A stretch of DNA of 64,000 nucleotides, taken from NCBI RefSeq assembly GCF_000149955.1, contig NC_030987.1:117736-181735 (forward strand), read 5' to 3'. Below, one piece after another: positions 34,118 through 45,389 of the stretch (positions are counted from its first letter, which is position 1; every line of letters starts with the position of its first letter). The DNA comes from Fusarium oxysporum f. sp. lycopersici 4287. Lineage: Eukaryota > Ascomycota > Sordariomycetes > Hypocreales > Nectriaceae. Under the pieces are notes generated by a model. It saw nothing but the letters and a program-made list of their open reading frames with translations. It was not told where the DNA came from and made no database searches. Position numbers and translations under genes: made by a program.

Positions 34118-35222
34118 CTAACTATTACTCCGTTTAAACCGCGAAAAGAACCCTTTCTTCTTCTCCTTTTTGTCCTCTTTCTCATCCTCATGCCTCTCCA
34201 TCTCCCTTTCGGTATCGAGTTGATTGGTATTCTGGTTCATGACATCCTGCGCCAGGTTGACTGTATCCGATCTGCCTGGATGCATCGGTTGCTGCGTTCC
34301 TGGCTCTGCTCCAGGTTCTCCTCCTTGTTCAATCTGATGTTGTTGCTGATCCTCTGGCTTCTCTTCACCCTCAAACAAGTCCTTGATCTTGCCTGGTCCA
34401 AAGACTCTTTCATAGACAGCCAGGGTAGTACCGAACTCTTTATTCACACCAACCTTAATGGCGTCGAGGAGCTGGAGGACGTACGTCTGGCAATTGTTCG
34501 TTATGAGGTTGTAAGTGGGACTGCCTCTCCCTGATGCTTTGGATCACTGATTCGCCTATTGCCCTAGTATCAGCATGCCATCCCTCAAGAGCTGGATGGG
34601 GTCAACCCAGAGACTTATACTCACCAGCTCGCCTTAACGCATCATCATTGAAGCGCGTCTCTCCAACTGGAAATGTCCGCCACTCGTCTCGTTCAATCTT
34701 TGCATTTGTGTAGATCACATCAAAGTTCTCATCCTGTTCCACATGAGCTCCAAATCTCATTTCAAGGGGCCTGATGCTCAGACTCACCATCCATAGCTGA
34801 TGAGCATAGTCACCAACGAGAACAGCCCCAATGCTGCGTCGGGTCAGGGATACTTTGTTGATCTTTCTCTGTGATCATCTTCCCCCAGTCCCAGTCTCTT
34901 CAGCAATACCATTTTTCCGGCGAAGCGGCCGACAGGGATGCCATCCCAACCTCCACAGGCCGACGTGGTCCATCGACAACAGGCTGAGTTACAGGGACGA
35001 CATTGGGCTGACTTCCGAGACCCACTGCATGCTTCAATGCTATTTCACCCTTATTCAAGTTCTTTTTCCTACAAGAGAAAACGTCAGCAGTCGAACTAGG
35101 GTCTAGCGGGAAGGATCGCGGAGCAGATCGAGGTGCTGCTGACGAATAAATGACGCATACAGAAAGTCTCCCACTATATCCCTCTTGCGCTCTTTCTCCT
35201 TCTCTTCGTCCGAGCCACCCAT
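34118..35222 (-). pseudogene. Permuted papain-like (NC-motif) protein gene with scrambled frames; possible sequence error
   Basis: Probable start ATG at 35220-35222 (MGGSDEEKEKERKRDIVGD), stop at 34118. After an acceptor near 35090 comes GLGSQPNVVPVTQPVVDG. The part homologous to VEVGWHP...GKW...AEETG...MITEKINKYPDPTQHW (34830-34960) is readable only by switching frames about ten times. Past that the gene reads cleanly: AVLVGDYAHQLWM, intron GTGAGT...AACAG, DENFDVIYTNAKIERDEW, FPVGETRFNDDALRRAG, intron GTGAGT...CATCAG, and RGSPTYNLITNNCQTYVLQLL. The NxNC segment and an upstream His recall LRAT/NlpC-P60-like permuted papain folds. The tail is Glu/Gln-rich and ends in basic KKKGFFSRFKR. Function unknown. 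Confidence 0.6.
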
Positions 35223-35644
35223 AACTCCAGAATTGGTTAGTCACTTGCAAGCGAGAGTAAAGAATTGCCAAAAGACCTGGGATTTCCTGGGTTTTAGAGA
35301 GTCTAGATAAGCAAAATTTGTGAGGCCTCGCGCGTCAGCAAAACCTGGTTCACGTGAGGCTGTGCAATCACTTGGCGGTTCTCCAATGGCAGCAAATTTC
35401 CGACGCAGCCAATCACAGACGCGGAGGTGATTCAATAGCTCAGTAATTTTAGGCCTTGGCTGCTGTTGCCCAGCGTTGATAGGCCAGTATTAAAATGGCT
35501 GGGTCAACACTAGAGCCGGAAGTTATGTCTATGAAGACGTAACTCTTTGTTTAATTGTTTATAAGCAATAGATACACTGGCAATCACAGGTTGTAGTAGA
35601 ATTTGGCCAGATCCATTATCTAGACTGTAGAAAACTGCGGTTCC
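35223..35644. other. Intergenic region
   Basis: Upstream of the papain-like gene and downstream of the hydrolase-helicase gene. No gene seen. Confidence 0.4.
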
Positions 35645-38452
35645 TTAGAATCTTTGAGATCTAGTGCAGTTTCTCAAGAACTGCTCAGCTGCGTCCCAGT
35701 CGTTCGAGTCAAGCTCATGAAGATTGAAGCATCCAGATGCTGCGACTGACCGAAGAGCATCTAATTCCGTCTCGTCACTTACCAGATTCACGGCGAAACC
35801 AGAACGCCCGGCTTTGCCTGCGCGACTGACTTGACGAATGTACCGGTATAGGTCGGCATCCGGTATATCATAGTTAATGACCATGGAGCTAGAGGGAAGA
35901 TCAAGGCCCCGGGTCTTGTAGTCTTTTGTAATGAGAACCTTGGCTTGTCCAGCCTCGAACTTCTCCAATAGCTCTTCCATCCCGCTGTCATCAGTTGCCT
36001 TGAACAAGTTCGTTATGGCGTGGCCTTCTTCTGCTAGTACACGCTGTATCTGATGCGCAGAAGACCTCATCTGCAAGTCGATGAGTCATTTGTACCCGGT
36101 GAAAAACAGAGATGGATCACTTACCTGGACAAATATGATCAACATACTTATCTGCACGACACCAGGAAGCTTGCAAATAATGTCAAGCTTCTCCTGCTCC
36201 CCGCTACATCTGAATAACAGGTGAACGATCTTGTTGGCATTCAGTTCTACCGCCTTCACCTCATGCTTCTCCCAAGTATTGGACCGGAGCATATCATTTA
36301 CAAAATCTGAGGCCCGCATTGATAGATCGGAAAGGAATAGAAATTGAGTGGTTTTCGGCGACTTTCTGGCGACTCGAATGCAAAGCTGTCTCAATGCTGA
36401 AAAATCCACAACATAATCGACGTCGTCCACGAGAAAGAACCTCACCTGAGATGTGTCGACCAGACGACGACGAATGTAGTCGAAAAGCCTACCGGGTGTA
36501 GCAACAATAACGTTTGCCTCAAGCTTTGCGGTTGGCTTGTTTGACGAAGTGACGGTCTCCACAACAAGACCATCGCAGGATCTGCCTATCTCATTGATAT
36601 AGTTCTCCGTCTGGCGTACCAGTAATCGAGTTGGTACTATCACCAATGCTTGGGGCTGAGTGGTCGAACTGTAGTCTATGCGCGACAGGAGAGCAATTGC
36701 CAGTGCTGTGGTTCTGCCAGTTCCTGGAGGGTAATTCGCGATTACGTTACGAGGAGGATACGATGTGAAGGCAGAAAGTACTGATTCTTGCACCTTGGTG
36801 GGCCATTGATAATTGAGATATCTGACACCTCGTAAAACAGGCTCTGGCCTTCCGAGACAAGGCGTTAGAAGACATGAAAGCGGGTCACATGGTGTATAAC
36901 TCACAGGCTGAGATTTGTAAAAGGCGTCCGGGAATAAAGATTACCTTGAGCCTCCTGGATGTCTGCGATGTGGAGGTCCTCCAAAGCCGAGCCTATGAAG
37001 CCCGAGGCTTCTTCTACATTAGGGTGGTCGAAATCTTTAATCAGAGAGTTTCGAGCAGTTCTTTCGTCAGCTTGAAGTTGGCTTCCCTGGCTCGGCGTAA
37101 ACACCGGTTGTCTTAAATTATTAGCAATGCAATGGACCGACCGTATCGTCAGATGCCAAGACTTACCTTGTCGCATCAGTTGTACTTGTCGTGACACTCT
37201 GTGTCCCTTCCACGCCGTCATCAAGATCGTCCTGGCCATATTCCTCTGAAGTGCGGGGCGTTTCGACACCAGACGTATCTGGGAACCAAACACCTTGCGA
37301 ATCAAACTTTTCGATCGCTATTTTGTAGAGACGCTTAATATTCGCAACCACGATCTTCAAGTTGTACTGGTCTCTGTCAGTAGTGCCGAACTTGCAAAGT
37401 TCTCTGTGACTAGCGTTGAGTTCTACTATCTTCGCAATATCACCGGGCAGCCCAAGACTAGCGCACTCACGGGAGACCACCTGAAGCAAGAGCATGTGAG
37501 CACATACCAACCAATCTGGTTAAGATAACCTACGGTATCAGATGACCCCCAAAAGGAGACAATGTCGTACTCAAGTACTTGATGTTTCCATGATTCGAGT
37601 TCAGAGAAGATGGTAGCAGTCTGCAGAGATTTGACAACATCATCTTCTGCTCTAAGCCCAAAGTCTTTGGCAATCAATACCGCCGTTTCACCAAGTTTCT
37701 GAGCAACGGTATCTTGTGGTGTTCCAAAGAATACGAGGGCGGCGGTAGCGTCCTTAATGGCGATGTAGCCTGGGTTGCTATGGGCGTTGATAAGAGCTTG
37801 CTTGATCAACAAGCCCCCCAAGTTATGACCGAGTAGAAAGATTGGCCTTTCAAGATCATCTCCTCTCTCATTGCTTATGACTTCAAGAAGATTATCGGCC
37901 TTGCTGCGAAAATCGCCAAGACCTCGGCCATACGTAGGCGTTGCATCATATTGGTATAGAAAGATACGAGAGTCAGGAATATGTGCTGGGAGATCTTGCT
38001 GAAGCCATAGACGTCCCTTCTGACCTGATGGAGTTCTCCACGTGTCGAATGCGTGTTTCGTCTCACCCTTTGCGGGAGAACCCAGGCCATGAACGGCGAT
38101 AATGCTAACACGATTAGTTTGGTTGACATTGCCGAATCGGTTACGTACTCTATCTTAGCAGGAGGAGCATGACCTGGGGCCGACTTTGGGTCTGGGTATA
38201 GTTGCCGAAGTGGCTATTCGCTCACATATTAGTAACAGTATATTACTTCAGGAAGCGGTCATACCATGATGTGAACATCTGTGCTACAGGATATACCAAC
38301 GGTTTATGTTTTATCTTGGCCCAAATTCTGATCTTGGAAAGAAGCTGAGAGATATCTTTGCTAAGTGCGTGTTGCGTAAGCGCCAGCCTTGTGCGGCTGA
38401 TATTGCATAACATGTCCCAGCCAATCATCTCAGAGGATGGAAAGACATGCAT
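35645..38452 (-). CDS. SERAC1-like alpha/beta hydrolase fused to Dbp5-like DEAD-box helicase; both active sites altered
   Basis: One spliced frame; the first exon (MHVFPSSEM at 38452) is uncertain. QLYPDPKSAPGHAPPAKI joins across GTACGT...TGTTAG to DIIAVHGLGSPAKGETKHAF, the start of a hydrolase like those at the N-termini of fungal NLRs. Its nucleophile elbow is GHNLGG (AAC) where GHSxGG is expected, while the late catalytic His region (LGLPGD...ASHRELCKF) is kept. After an intron GTAGGT...CTTCAG and an acidic linker, FTNLSL joins across GTGAGT...GGAAG to PEPVLRGVRYLNYQWPTKVQE, a Dbp5-type Q motif. Helicase motifs are degenerate: GTGRT for GTGKT, DDVD for DEAD, SDL for SAT, RQVSRAGKAGR for HRIGRxGRxGR; TPGR and TRGLD remain. 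The core continues across GTAAGT...TTGCAG to the stop at 35645. Probably a non-enzymatic sensor or scaffold. Confidence 0.82.
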
Positions 38453-39300
38453 ATTTACTTAATCCCTCAGATGGGCTACACATTTTCAACCCTATTAGCT
38501 GCAGGGCAACAGGCCGCAACTGCACGAGCTCCAGACTTGCAGCCAGATTGTAGAAGCTACCACTCCTACCTTCGGTTAAGCGCCTAAAAGCAACGAATAA
38601 AGAAACCCACCTTGTTTATTGCTTCCCAGCCGTGAGTGGGGCTTTGCCAGGGTGTTATCCTTGCGGTTTAGATTAGAATAAGTATGAAGTCTATCTTGCA
38701 AAAACGGAGGGCGCTTTCTCGACAGATTTCAGGGTGAGTGAAGTTAAACAGAGCTGACTTCGATGTTTTGTTTACATCTAAATTTAGTCTTGTAAGCAGG
38801 GAAGGCCGAAATAGATCAATGGACACGTGTTTGTAAAGCAATATTCAGGCATTTTTAATATTGGCGATTGTAGGGTATCCTACTTACTTTATATGCATCT
38901 CTAACCTCTTTTTTAGCCTATTACTAATTCGGACTAAGGTTTTTAATAACCTAAATGCCTACGTTAGCAGCTAGGGACTAATTCTGGTGATTAAATTAAT
39001 TAATAAATAGATTATTAAAGCAATATTAAATTCGGTCATTAAGATAATAAAGGTATAATTAAAAGCTGTAGTTGACCTAATAGAGCATATTAATATATAT
39101 ACTTTTTGCATAGTTTTGCCCAGAAGCTGCCGCAGCTGGTCTAAGTAAGGCGTAGTAATTGGCGGAGTTACAGCTATCTGGCCAGGCTTGAGCTTATATT
39201 TTCTAGACACCATGCTTAACCTGTGGAGCTTTAATCTGATTGTCTTAGAATATATCTTATATATTAAATCCTAGTAAGCTGAACTGTAATACCGATGCTG
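38453..39300. repeat. Intergenic region with AT-rich RIP-like tract
   Basis: The part from about 38870 to 39290 is AT-rich with decayed frames. The part before that is ordinary intergenic sequence upstream of the hydrolase-helicase gene. Confidence 0.45.
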
Positions 39301-40275
39301 CTATGACTCGTAACTAATCTTGGTCGTGTACCTTGGGTCATAATGCATTGCCCAATATCCATCCCAGATCAATTTTGTGATAGGTCCAACCTCTCCCTTG
39401 GACTCGCCATCGAGCTTTGTAATTGGCATAATACCACCAGCCGTAGTACACAGAAAGATCTCATCAGCTACATACGCCAGGCTAGCAGGAACATCGTCGA
39501 GATAGACCAGAATTTTAGCCTTCTCGGCGACGTCGAACACTGACTGCCGTGTAATACCTTCTAAAACGCCCTTCTTTGCCGTATAAAGAGCTCCATCTTT
39601 AACGAAGATAATATTATACCCTGCCCCCTCGGTGATGTTGCCATCACCATCAGTCAGGAATGGGTATTGTGAGCCGCGATCCTGGGCTTCCAAGAGACCT
39701 CTGATCAAGTCGCCCCATTGCAAGTTCTTAATAGTTGGGTCAATTGCTCCCGGCGGAATCCGACGAACAGTGCGGGTGACGACGGCTTCTCCACCAACTG
39801 GTTGCATTTGAGGGGGCATTACCCAGATGTAGGGCATGACTAGGATGTAGATGAAATGATTCTCTGGCGTATCGCTGGTTGGCAGGGGTTCTCGAACAAA
39901 CCGGAAGCCACGAGTGACAATGATCTGTACATAGGCGTCCCGAATCCCGCTCTTAGAGATCAAGTTTATAGTAGCTTGTTCAATCTCGCTTCGGGACATC
40001 GGGGGCTTGAGCCTCAGCTTGGCACAGCTCCTCTCAAGCCGGTCAAGGTGGTCGTTGAAGCGAAAGAGCTTTCCATCCCACACAGCTGGGACATCGTAGG
40101 TGAGGTCGCTGTGGAGGAAACCTTGGTCGAGGACAGGAATCCTCGCCTCCAATAGAGGTGTGATCTGGCCCCCAATAAGAGCGGCGCCGTGGGCAAGTGG
40201 GTTTTTCAACCCATCTTCAACAAGTTTAGCCTGACGCTCCTCAAAGCCTTTGAAGATTTCCCGCATGGTCGTCAT
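39301..40275 (-). CDS. Class IV (PLP fold-type IV) transaminase, (R)-amine transaminase type (324 aa)
   Basis: Intronless frame. LDQGFLHSDLTYDVPAVWDG, IVTRGFRFVR, MPYIWVMPPQ, RTVRRIPPGAIDPTIKNLQW (the Lys forms the PLP Schiff base), TDGDGNITEGAGYNI and CTTAGGIMPIT follow the fungal (R)-selective amine transaminases, such as the Aspergillus terreus enzyme, closely in order and spacing. Length is normal. It moves an amino group between an (R)-amine and a keto acid such as pyruvate; the natural substrate is unknown. It is transcribed away from an amino-acid-type permease, near an amine oxidase and a flavin monooxygenase, which suggests a common amine pathway. Confidence 0.92.
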   Translation of the reverse strand: MTTMREIFKGFEERQAKLVEDGLKNPLAHGAALIGGQITPLLEARIPVLDQGFLHSDLTYDVPAVWDGKLFRFNDHLDRLERSCAKLRLKPPMSRSEIEQATINLISKSGIRDAYVQIIVTRGFRFVREPLPTSDTPENHFIYILVMPYIWVMPPQMQPVGGEAVVTRTVRRIPPGAIDPTIKNLQWGDLIRGLLEAQDRGSQYPFLTDGDGNITEGAGYNIIFVKDGALYTAKKGVLEGITRQSVFDVAEKAKILVYLDDVPASLAYVADEIFLCTTAGGIMPITKLDGESKGEVGPITKLIWDGYWAMHYDPRYTTKISYES

Positions 40276-41048
40276 AATTAAAAGATGTATGTAGTTAGAT
40301 GCTGATAGAACTTGGTAAGATAGAAGCTTTGCTATTGACTAAAGGTTGGCGTTGGTAAACTGCTCAAGCTCTGAAATAGGAAATACGAAGGGTGTTATAC
40401 TTGTTAACCTTATTATAGTTGATTGAATACAAACGTTATTAACATCATGCTGTGCCTACGGCGTCCGCGGTGTCCGCCGCGATTCGTGATAGCTCCGTCG
40501 GCCTTTGTCGACAACGATAATCACCAACAAGATCTCAAACGTTACATACAGGGGGGTTGATAAACAAGTTTTACTCTAGGGGTTCGGTAAATGGCATTGA
40601 AACCCACTGGGTATACATGATGGGGTAGTGATGGTCGCTTAGAGACCATTTATGTGGTTGCATTAGCTACATGTCTAGCCGCACTTTTTCTTATCTATCC
40701 GCGCTACCTCTTATCTATGCGCCGTTGAAAGTGCGGGGTAAAAATTGTACTTGTGCTTGATTTAGCAAGTACCTGCTTGCTGTAACAAGGAGGCTGCATC
40801 TCAGCTTTCATATTGGGGTTGTTACTATGTTTCCGAATGAAAATAGTTAGTGGCACTTTGGCGTTTACTGAGATCAAAGTATTTAGTTAAATTTAATAAC
40901 ACTATATAACCCTTTGTCATGAAGCTCACTTGGTTAATTGCTGTGTGTAATAACGCTGACAACGGCTTTCCAATACTGTCCCCTCCCAGTTCGCAACAGC
41001 TACCAGTTTACGACTGTTCGCTTAGACGACCCAAGACTTGAGGAAAGT
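40276..41048. promoter_or_regulatory. Divergent region between transaminase and permease
   Basis: About 770 bp between two divergent starts, presumably holding both promoters. No specific site identified. Confidence 0.35.
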
Positions 41049-42958
41049 ATGGACCCACAGAGTAGTGATAAAGCCACCAAGGAGCCGCCCCGAGACCCAA
41101 GCGTCAGGATCGTGGACACAGTCCCTGAATTTGTGCTTACAAAACAAAAACTGGGTTTCCCCAGCCTGGTAGCCCTGAGCTTCAACATCTGCAACAGCTG
41201 GGCCGGGGTTTCCTCAAGCATGCAAATTGCCCTGCTCCAGGGCGGTCCTTTTGCGCTCTTATATGGCTTCTTCGTCACGACCAGCCTATATCTCTGCATC
41301 GCTTTGTCGGCAGCAGAGCTCATCAGTGTCTATCCTACTCCTGGTGGTCAATACCACTTTGCATCCATCCTCGCACCGAGGAAATTTACAAAGAGCATAT
41401 CATATGTCTGCGGCTTCATATCAGTGATCAACTGGGAAATTATTGGAGCAGCAGTTACTATAATTCCTTGTATGCAGATATTAGCACTTTGGCAGTATTA
41501 CCATCCTTCTTTTCAAGCAAAGCCATGGCACCAGTTTGTCATCTACGAAGCCTTCGGGCTTTTTGTTTCTCTGTATAACAATTTGATCCTCCCTAAAGCT
41601 CTCTGGACGCACAATCTTGGTTGTAAGTTTCTATAGCCTTCTTTTATCTAACATCTTAAACCTAACTCATTTACAGTCATTCTCAACCTAACCATGTTTG
41701 TAGTTGTCACTGTCCTGCTCATTGTTCGGCCTTCAGAANNNNNNNNNNNNNNNNNNNNNNNNNNNNNNNNNNNNNNNNNNNNNNNNNNNNNNNNNNNNNN
41801 NNNNNNNNNNNNNNNNNNNNNNNNNNNNNNNNNNNNNNNNNNNNNNNNNNNNNNNNNNNNNNNNNNNNNNNNNNNNNNNNNNNNNNNNNNNNNNNNNNNN
41901 NNNNNNNNNNNNNNNNNNNNNNNNNNNNNNNNNNNNNNNNNNNNNNNNNNNNNNNNNNNNNNNNNNNNTCCTGACAGTCTTGTTACTACTTGCTTCGGAT
42001 TCACTGGCCTTGATGCTTGCCTACATTTGACAGAAGATGTTAGCTCACCGAAGAGGGTGGTCCCAAGGTCAATCGTCCTCACCGTGGTCATTGGATTTAT
42101 CACTACACTGCCCTACATCGTCGTCTTGCTCTATGGTATCGTCGATATGAACGCAACATTGGCAATCCAAGGGTGAGTAACTGACCCTCCATGATATCTG
42201 GTACTTGGAACCTAGTGGAGGCTAACGTATTCGATAGCTACCTTCCTTTCGAGATGTACAAGATGATATGGAGATCAGACGCAGCCGCTATCGCCATCAT
42301 CGTCTCCAGTATATTTCTAACATTTTTTATCCTCAATGCTATTATGCAGACGTCTTCTCGTATGACCTGGGCGTTCGCTTGTGACAATGGGATTGTGTTC
42401 TCAAGAGTATTTGAGAGAATGCATCCAAACCTGGTGGTTCCTCTCAACGCAGCAGTCCTGAACTGGGTGGTCCTATCTCTTTGTGGTCTCTTATTCTTAG
42501 TTTCGAAAATAGGTAAGCATTGATTCAGTATTTTGGATGTATCCTGTTATTGTATACTGACCTTCGAACAGCATTTAATGCTCTATTAGGATCCATGATT
42601 GTCCTTCAGCTACTATCATTTATTATACCTCTAGTATTGCTTATCTGTAGACGTCGAGGCACTCGGTACTTACCACACGATAGGGCATTCCGTCTCCCAA
42701 TGATATTAGGCTGGGTCGTGAATGTATATGCTATAATTGTCGGGTCGACCTTGTTAGTCTTTTTCCTCCTACCACCCTTCCGACCATTGACTGCACAAAA
42801 CATGAGTCAGTACATCCCCTTGCGTGTCGTTCAGATTGCTAACATTAATAGACTATACCTGTGTCATTCTTGGTGTTGGTGCAGTATTCTGTTTAGCAAA
42901 TTGGTTCCTCCATGCAAGGCAGCATTATCATGGGCCGCAAATAGTCTTCCACGAATAG
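41049..42958 (+). CDS. APC-superfamily amino acid/choline-type permease (interrupted by assembly gap)
   Basis: The likely start is ATG 41049 (MDPQSSDKATKEPP); an upstream open extension is unlike the family. Exons join across GTAAGT...ACAG after ALWTHNLG, GTGAGT after TLAIQG, GTAAGC after SKIG and GTCAGT...TAATAG after AQNM, ending NYTCVILGVGAVF...IVFHE at 42956-42958. The TM1 entry LGFPSLVALSFNICNSW, YPTPGGQYH, SPKRVVPRSI and SSRMTWAFACDNG are hallmarks of the fungal GABA/choline permease group. The 230-bp gap at 41739-41968 removes part of the middle membrane region. Expected location is the plasma membrane, importing an amino acid or amine. Confidence 0.88.
41739..41968. other. Assembly gap (230 N)
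   Basis: Run of N inside the permease gene. Confidence 0.99.
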
Positions 42959-43144
42959 GAGGTTGTATTGAGTCGCTGAGTCTTTGTAAACCCTGCTGCT
43001 TCTTGTTCCTACCGTAGCCTGAGACTGATAGCTGTGGCAAATATTACTTGGAAGCAGGTTTCCGGTGGAGCATGCACAGCAGGTACGAGTGAGAGAAGAA
43101 GGACAATCTCACGGACATCAATTCTGAACAACTTTAAAATCGAT

Positions 43145-44760
43145 CTATATAATAGAGAATGTAGTATCACTTTGCGAGATTGTAAGGTAAAGGCCATAAG
43201 GTCCATATATCAGAGGATCAGGGTTACCCCAAAGTCGATGGAGTAAACCAATAGTCCTTGTAACATGGTTCATACGGTATTTAGATTCTCGTAAAGCATT
43301 TGCAAGATGTTCTTGCTGCTGTCTTTGGATAGAACAAGAACCAGAAATGACAATAGGCCACAGCAGTATTGAGGACCATTGAGAGTAGTGTAAATCAAGT
43401 CCTAAGTCTAGGATGTCATCGACATAACTCTGAAGTTGGCAGACAATCTTTGGATTTACTACGGATGACCCTTGCATGGATGCGATCAGGTATATCTCGA
43501 TACCCAGCTGAAGGATCTTGGTAACTTTGCTCAGGTCACGGTTGCAGTCATCGGTTGGGAATCGCGAAACCAGATCGTTTTGAGAGAGATTCCAGTCTTT
43601 GAGACATCGCTCCAGTTGAGTGTGTAACTCAACGCAAGCAATTGAGGGTTCGATGATTCCGGACTCTTGCTCGATCAGTCGATCACGAAATAGCAGTGAT
43701 ATCTGTGGTATCAGCGCAAAGAGATCATGGAGGCCAGCGAACATGATCCCAAACGTGCTGTAGCTAGCCAGGCTGCTGGGTGAGGTGATGAAAGAGTCAA
43801 GGGAGAACTGGCGCTCTTGGAGCAGGCCGTACGGAGTGAGGCAGTTCACGAAGATGAGATAGGCGTATAGCTCGAGGCCAAGAACATAAAGAGTCTCTGA
43901 ATCAGATCCCAAGGGATCTGCCAGCTGACGACTTTCTATCTCGGCAATTATCTCTCGGCTCGCACCAAGATGGCGAAACATTGCTCCGTCTGTTTCTCCA
44001 GAGATAGCCTGGATTCGTGTAAAAGTCGAGATCAGCAATCAGTGCATGGCAAGGGTGACAATCCAACACCAACCTCGAAGTGACACAACATCACCAAGAC
44101 AAGCAGCAAACGGGCCAGCTTGTTCACACAGGAACCTTTATGGTCCGAGACCTCGATGACGAGTTGACGAATTAACGTGCTGTAATGGTCTAGGGTTGCC
44201 TCGCCAATAGGCCCGGAGGACATGTTCCCAAAGTTCATGTGTGCTCCACTAATGACCAACACACCGTGCATTACCATGTCGTCCACTGAAGCAATGGGGA
44301 TGATTTCCGAGAGAAACGGGTTCCCCTTGAGGGGCATTGGAAGCATGGAAGCCGTGGTTGTGATGTAATGCTGTAAGAGAAGAAGAGATTCTCTTTTGAG
44401 AGTACATGATCGCCTCGAACCCAAGAAAGAGCCAGAGGGCCCATTCCAAATGCTAGTTGTGAGGGCAACTTCAGATGATGATGGCGACGGACCATCTACA
44501 CCGGGTGACGGCCTCTCATCTGTGCTGGCTATGGGATTCTTGGGCAGAGGCGGAGACGTGATAGCTTTCTCGTTCACGTCTTGTGGCCAAGCGCAGTGGA
44601 GATTATTCCGACTGCAGCCGCGGCATTGTGGTTTCTCCTCGCTGCACTTCTTCTTTCGATGTCGGCAGTTAAGACAGCCGGTTCTAGACCGCTTGAATTG
44701 TCTTGACTTTCCGATGTAGGGCCTCGCAGTGCCATGGCCAATATTAGCCGACTGTGTCAT
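43145..44760 (-). CDS. Zn2Cys6 transcription factor with Fungal_trans_2-type domain
   Basis: Start ATG at 44758-44760. The cluster at residues about 29-56, GCLNCRHRKKKC then SEEKPQCRGCSRNNLHC, has the full C-x2-C-x6-C-x6-C-x2-C-x6-C spacing. A Pro/Ser linker follows. From LLLLQHYITTTASMLPMPLK and GNPFLSEIIPIASVDDMVMH onward it has the pattern of the Fungal_trans_2 family (Arg81/UPC2-like). One intron (GTTGGT...AATCCAG) joins CHFE to AISGETDGAMFRHLG. Total is about 530 residues and intact. It lies between the permease and the flavin monooxygenase, so it is a natural candidate regulator of this gene group; that is inference. Its remaining upstream DNA ends at the transposon insertion at 45226. 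Confidence 0.9.
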
Positions 44761-45216
44761 GATGCTGGTCCGGCAACAAGATAGGGAGGCTGTGATGTAT
44801 ACTGCTGGCGTCGTCGTACGATCAGCGGGGAACCACGAAACGGAAAGCGGAAACGTTGTTGCAACGAAAGCGCGGCAAGACCTGTTTTATCTAGCCGCTC
44901 ATGCAGCGCGTATTAGAGTTTACAGGATGCGGGGTTTCATATTCATGCCGCTTTAGCCGCTTTACCTGATTAGGTATATGTACGCCAGGTATAATTGCTG
45001 TATTGAGATAGCACAAAGCCTCCCGCGGACCCCGAAATCCAACGCCGCGATTGTAATTGAACATCCGAGGCTAGCGCAGGTGGATAGAGGGCACGTTGCT
45101 GTTCGCCAATTGAGCTGGGGGAACATATATGAGTGTTGTGTGTTCTCTCGACTCCTGATGACTCAGTCCAAATTGTTCATTCGTGGCTTCGGCATTGATA
45201 GTGTTAGCGGAGGTAT
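44761..45216. promoter_or_regulatory. Left part of a divergent promoter interrupted by a transposon
   Basis: Between the regulator start (44760) and the transposon. Together with 48122-48216 it would form a continuous promoter of about 550 bp shared with the flavin monooxygenase gene before insertion. Confidence 0.45.
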
Positions 45217-45225
45217 TTCATTCCC

Positions 45226-45327
45226 GGGGCCCCATAGGGACACGCCTAGGCGCCTCTCCACTTCTGCACGCGTAGGCGTGCGGATTATGTCAGCCCCCAA
45301 TTTGGCACAACTCCACAGCTGCATTTC
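45226..45327 (+). repeat. Left terminal inverted repeat of MULE
   Basis: 102 bp, identical in reverse complement to 48011-48112. Confidence 0.96.
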
Positions 45328-45389
45328 TCAGGGGCTGCGGCTATTGCTGCCATTGCTAACCACAACCGTAGTTTTCAGGGGTTGCCGTT

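Noticed and set aside
33755..34534. 259-codon plus-strand frame with long Leu-rich stretches resembling a membrane protein
   Set aside because: It is largely the reverse complement of the Glu/Lys/Gln-rich tail of the papain-like gene; the Leu-rich look is an antisense effect, and the minus-strand reading has matching introns and family motifs.
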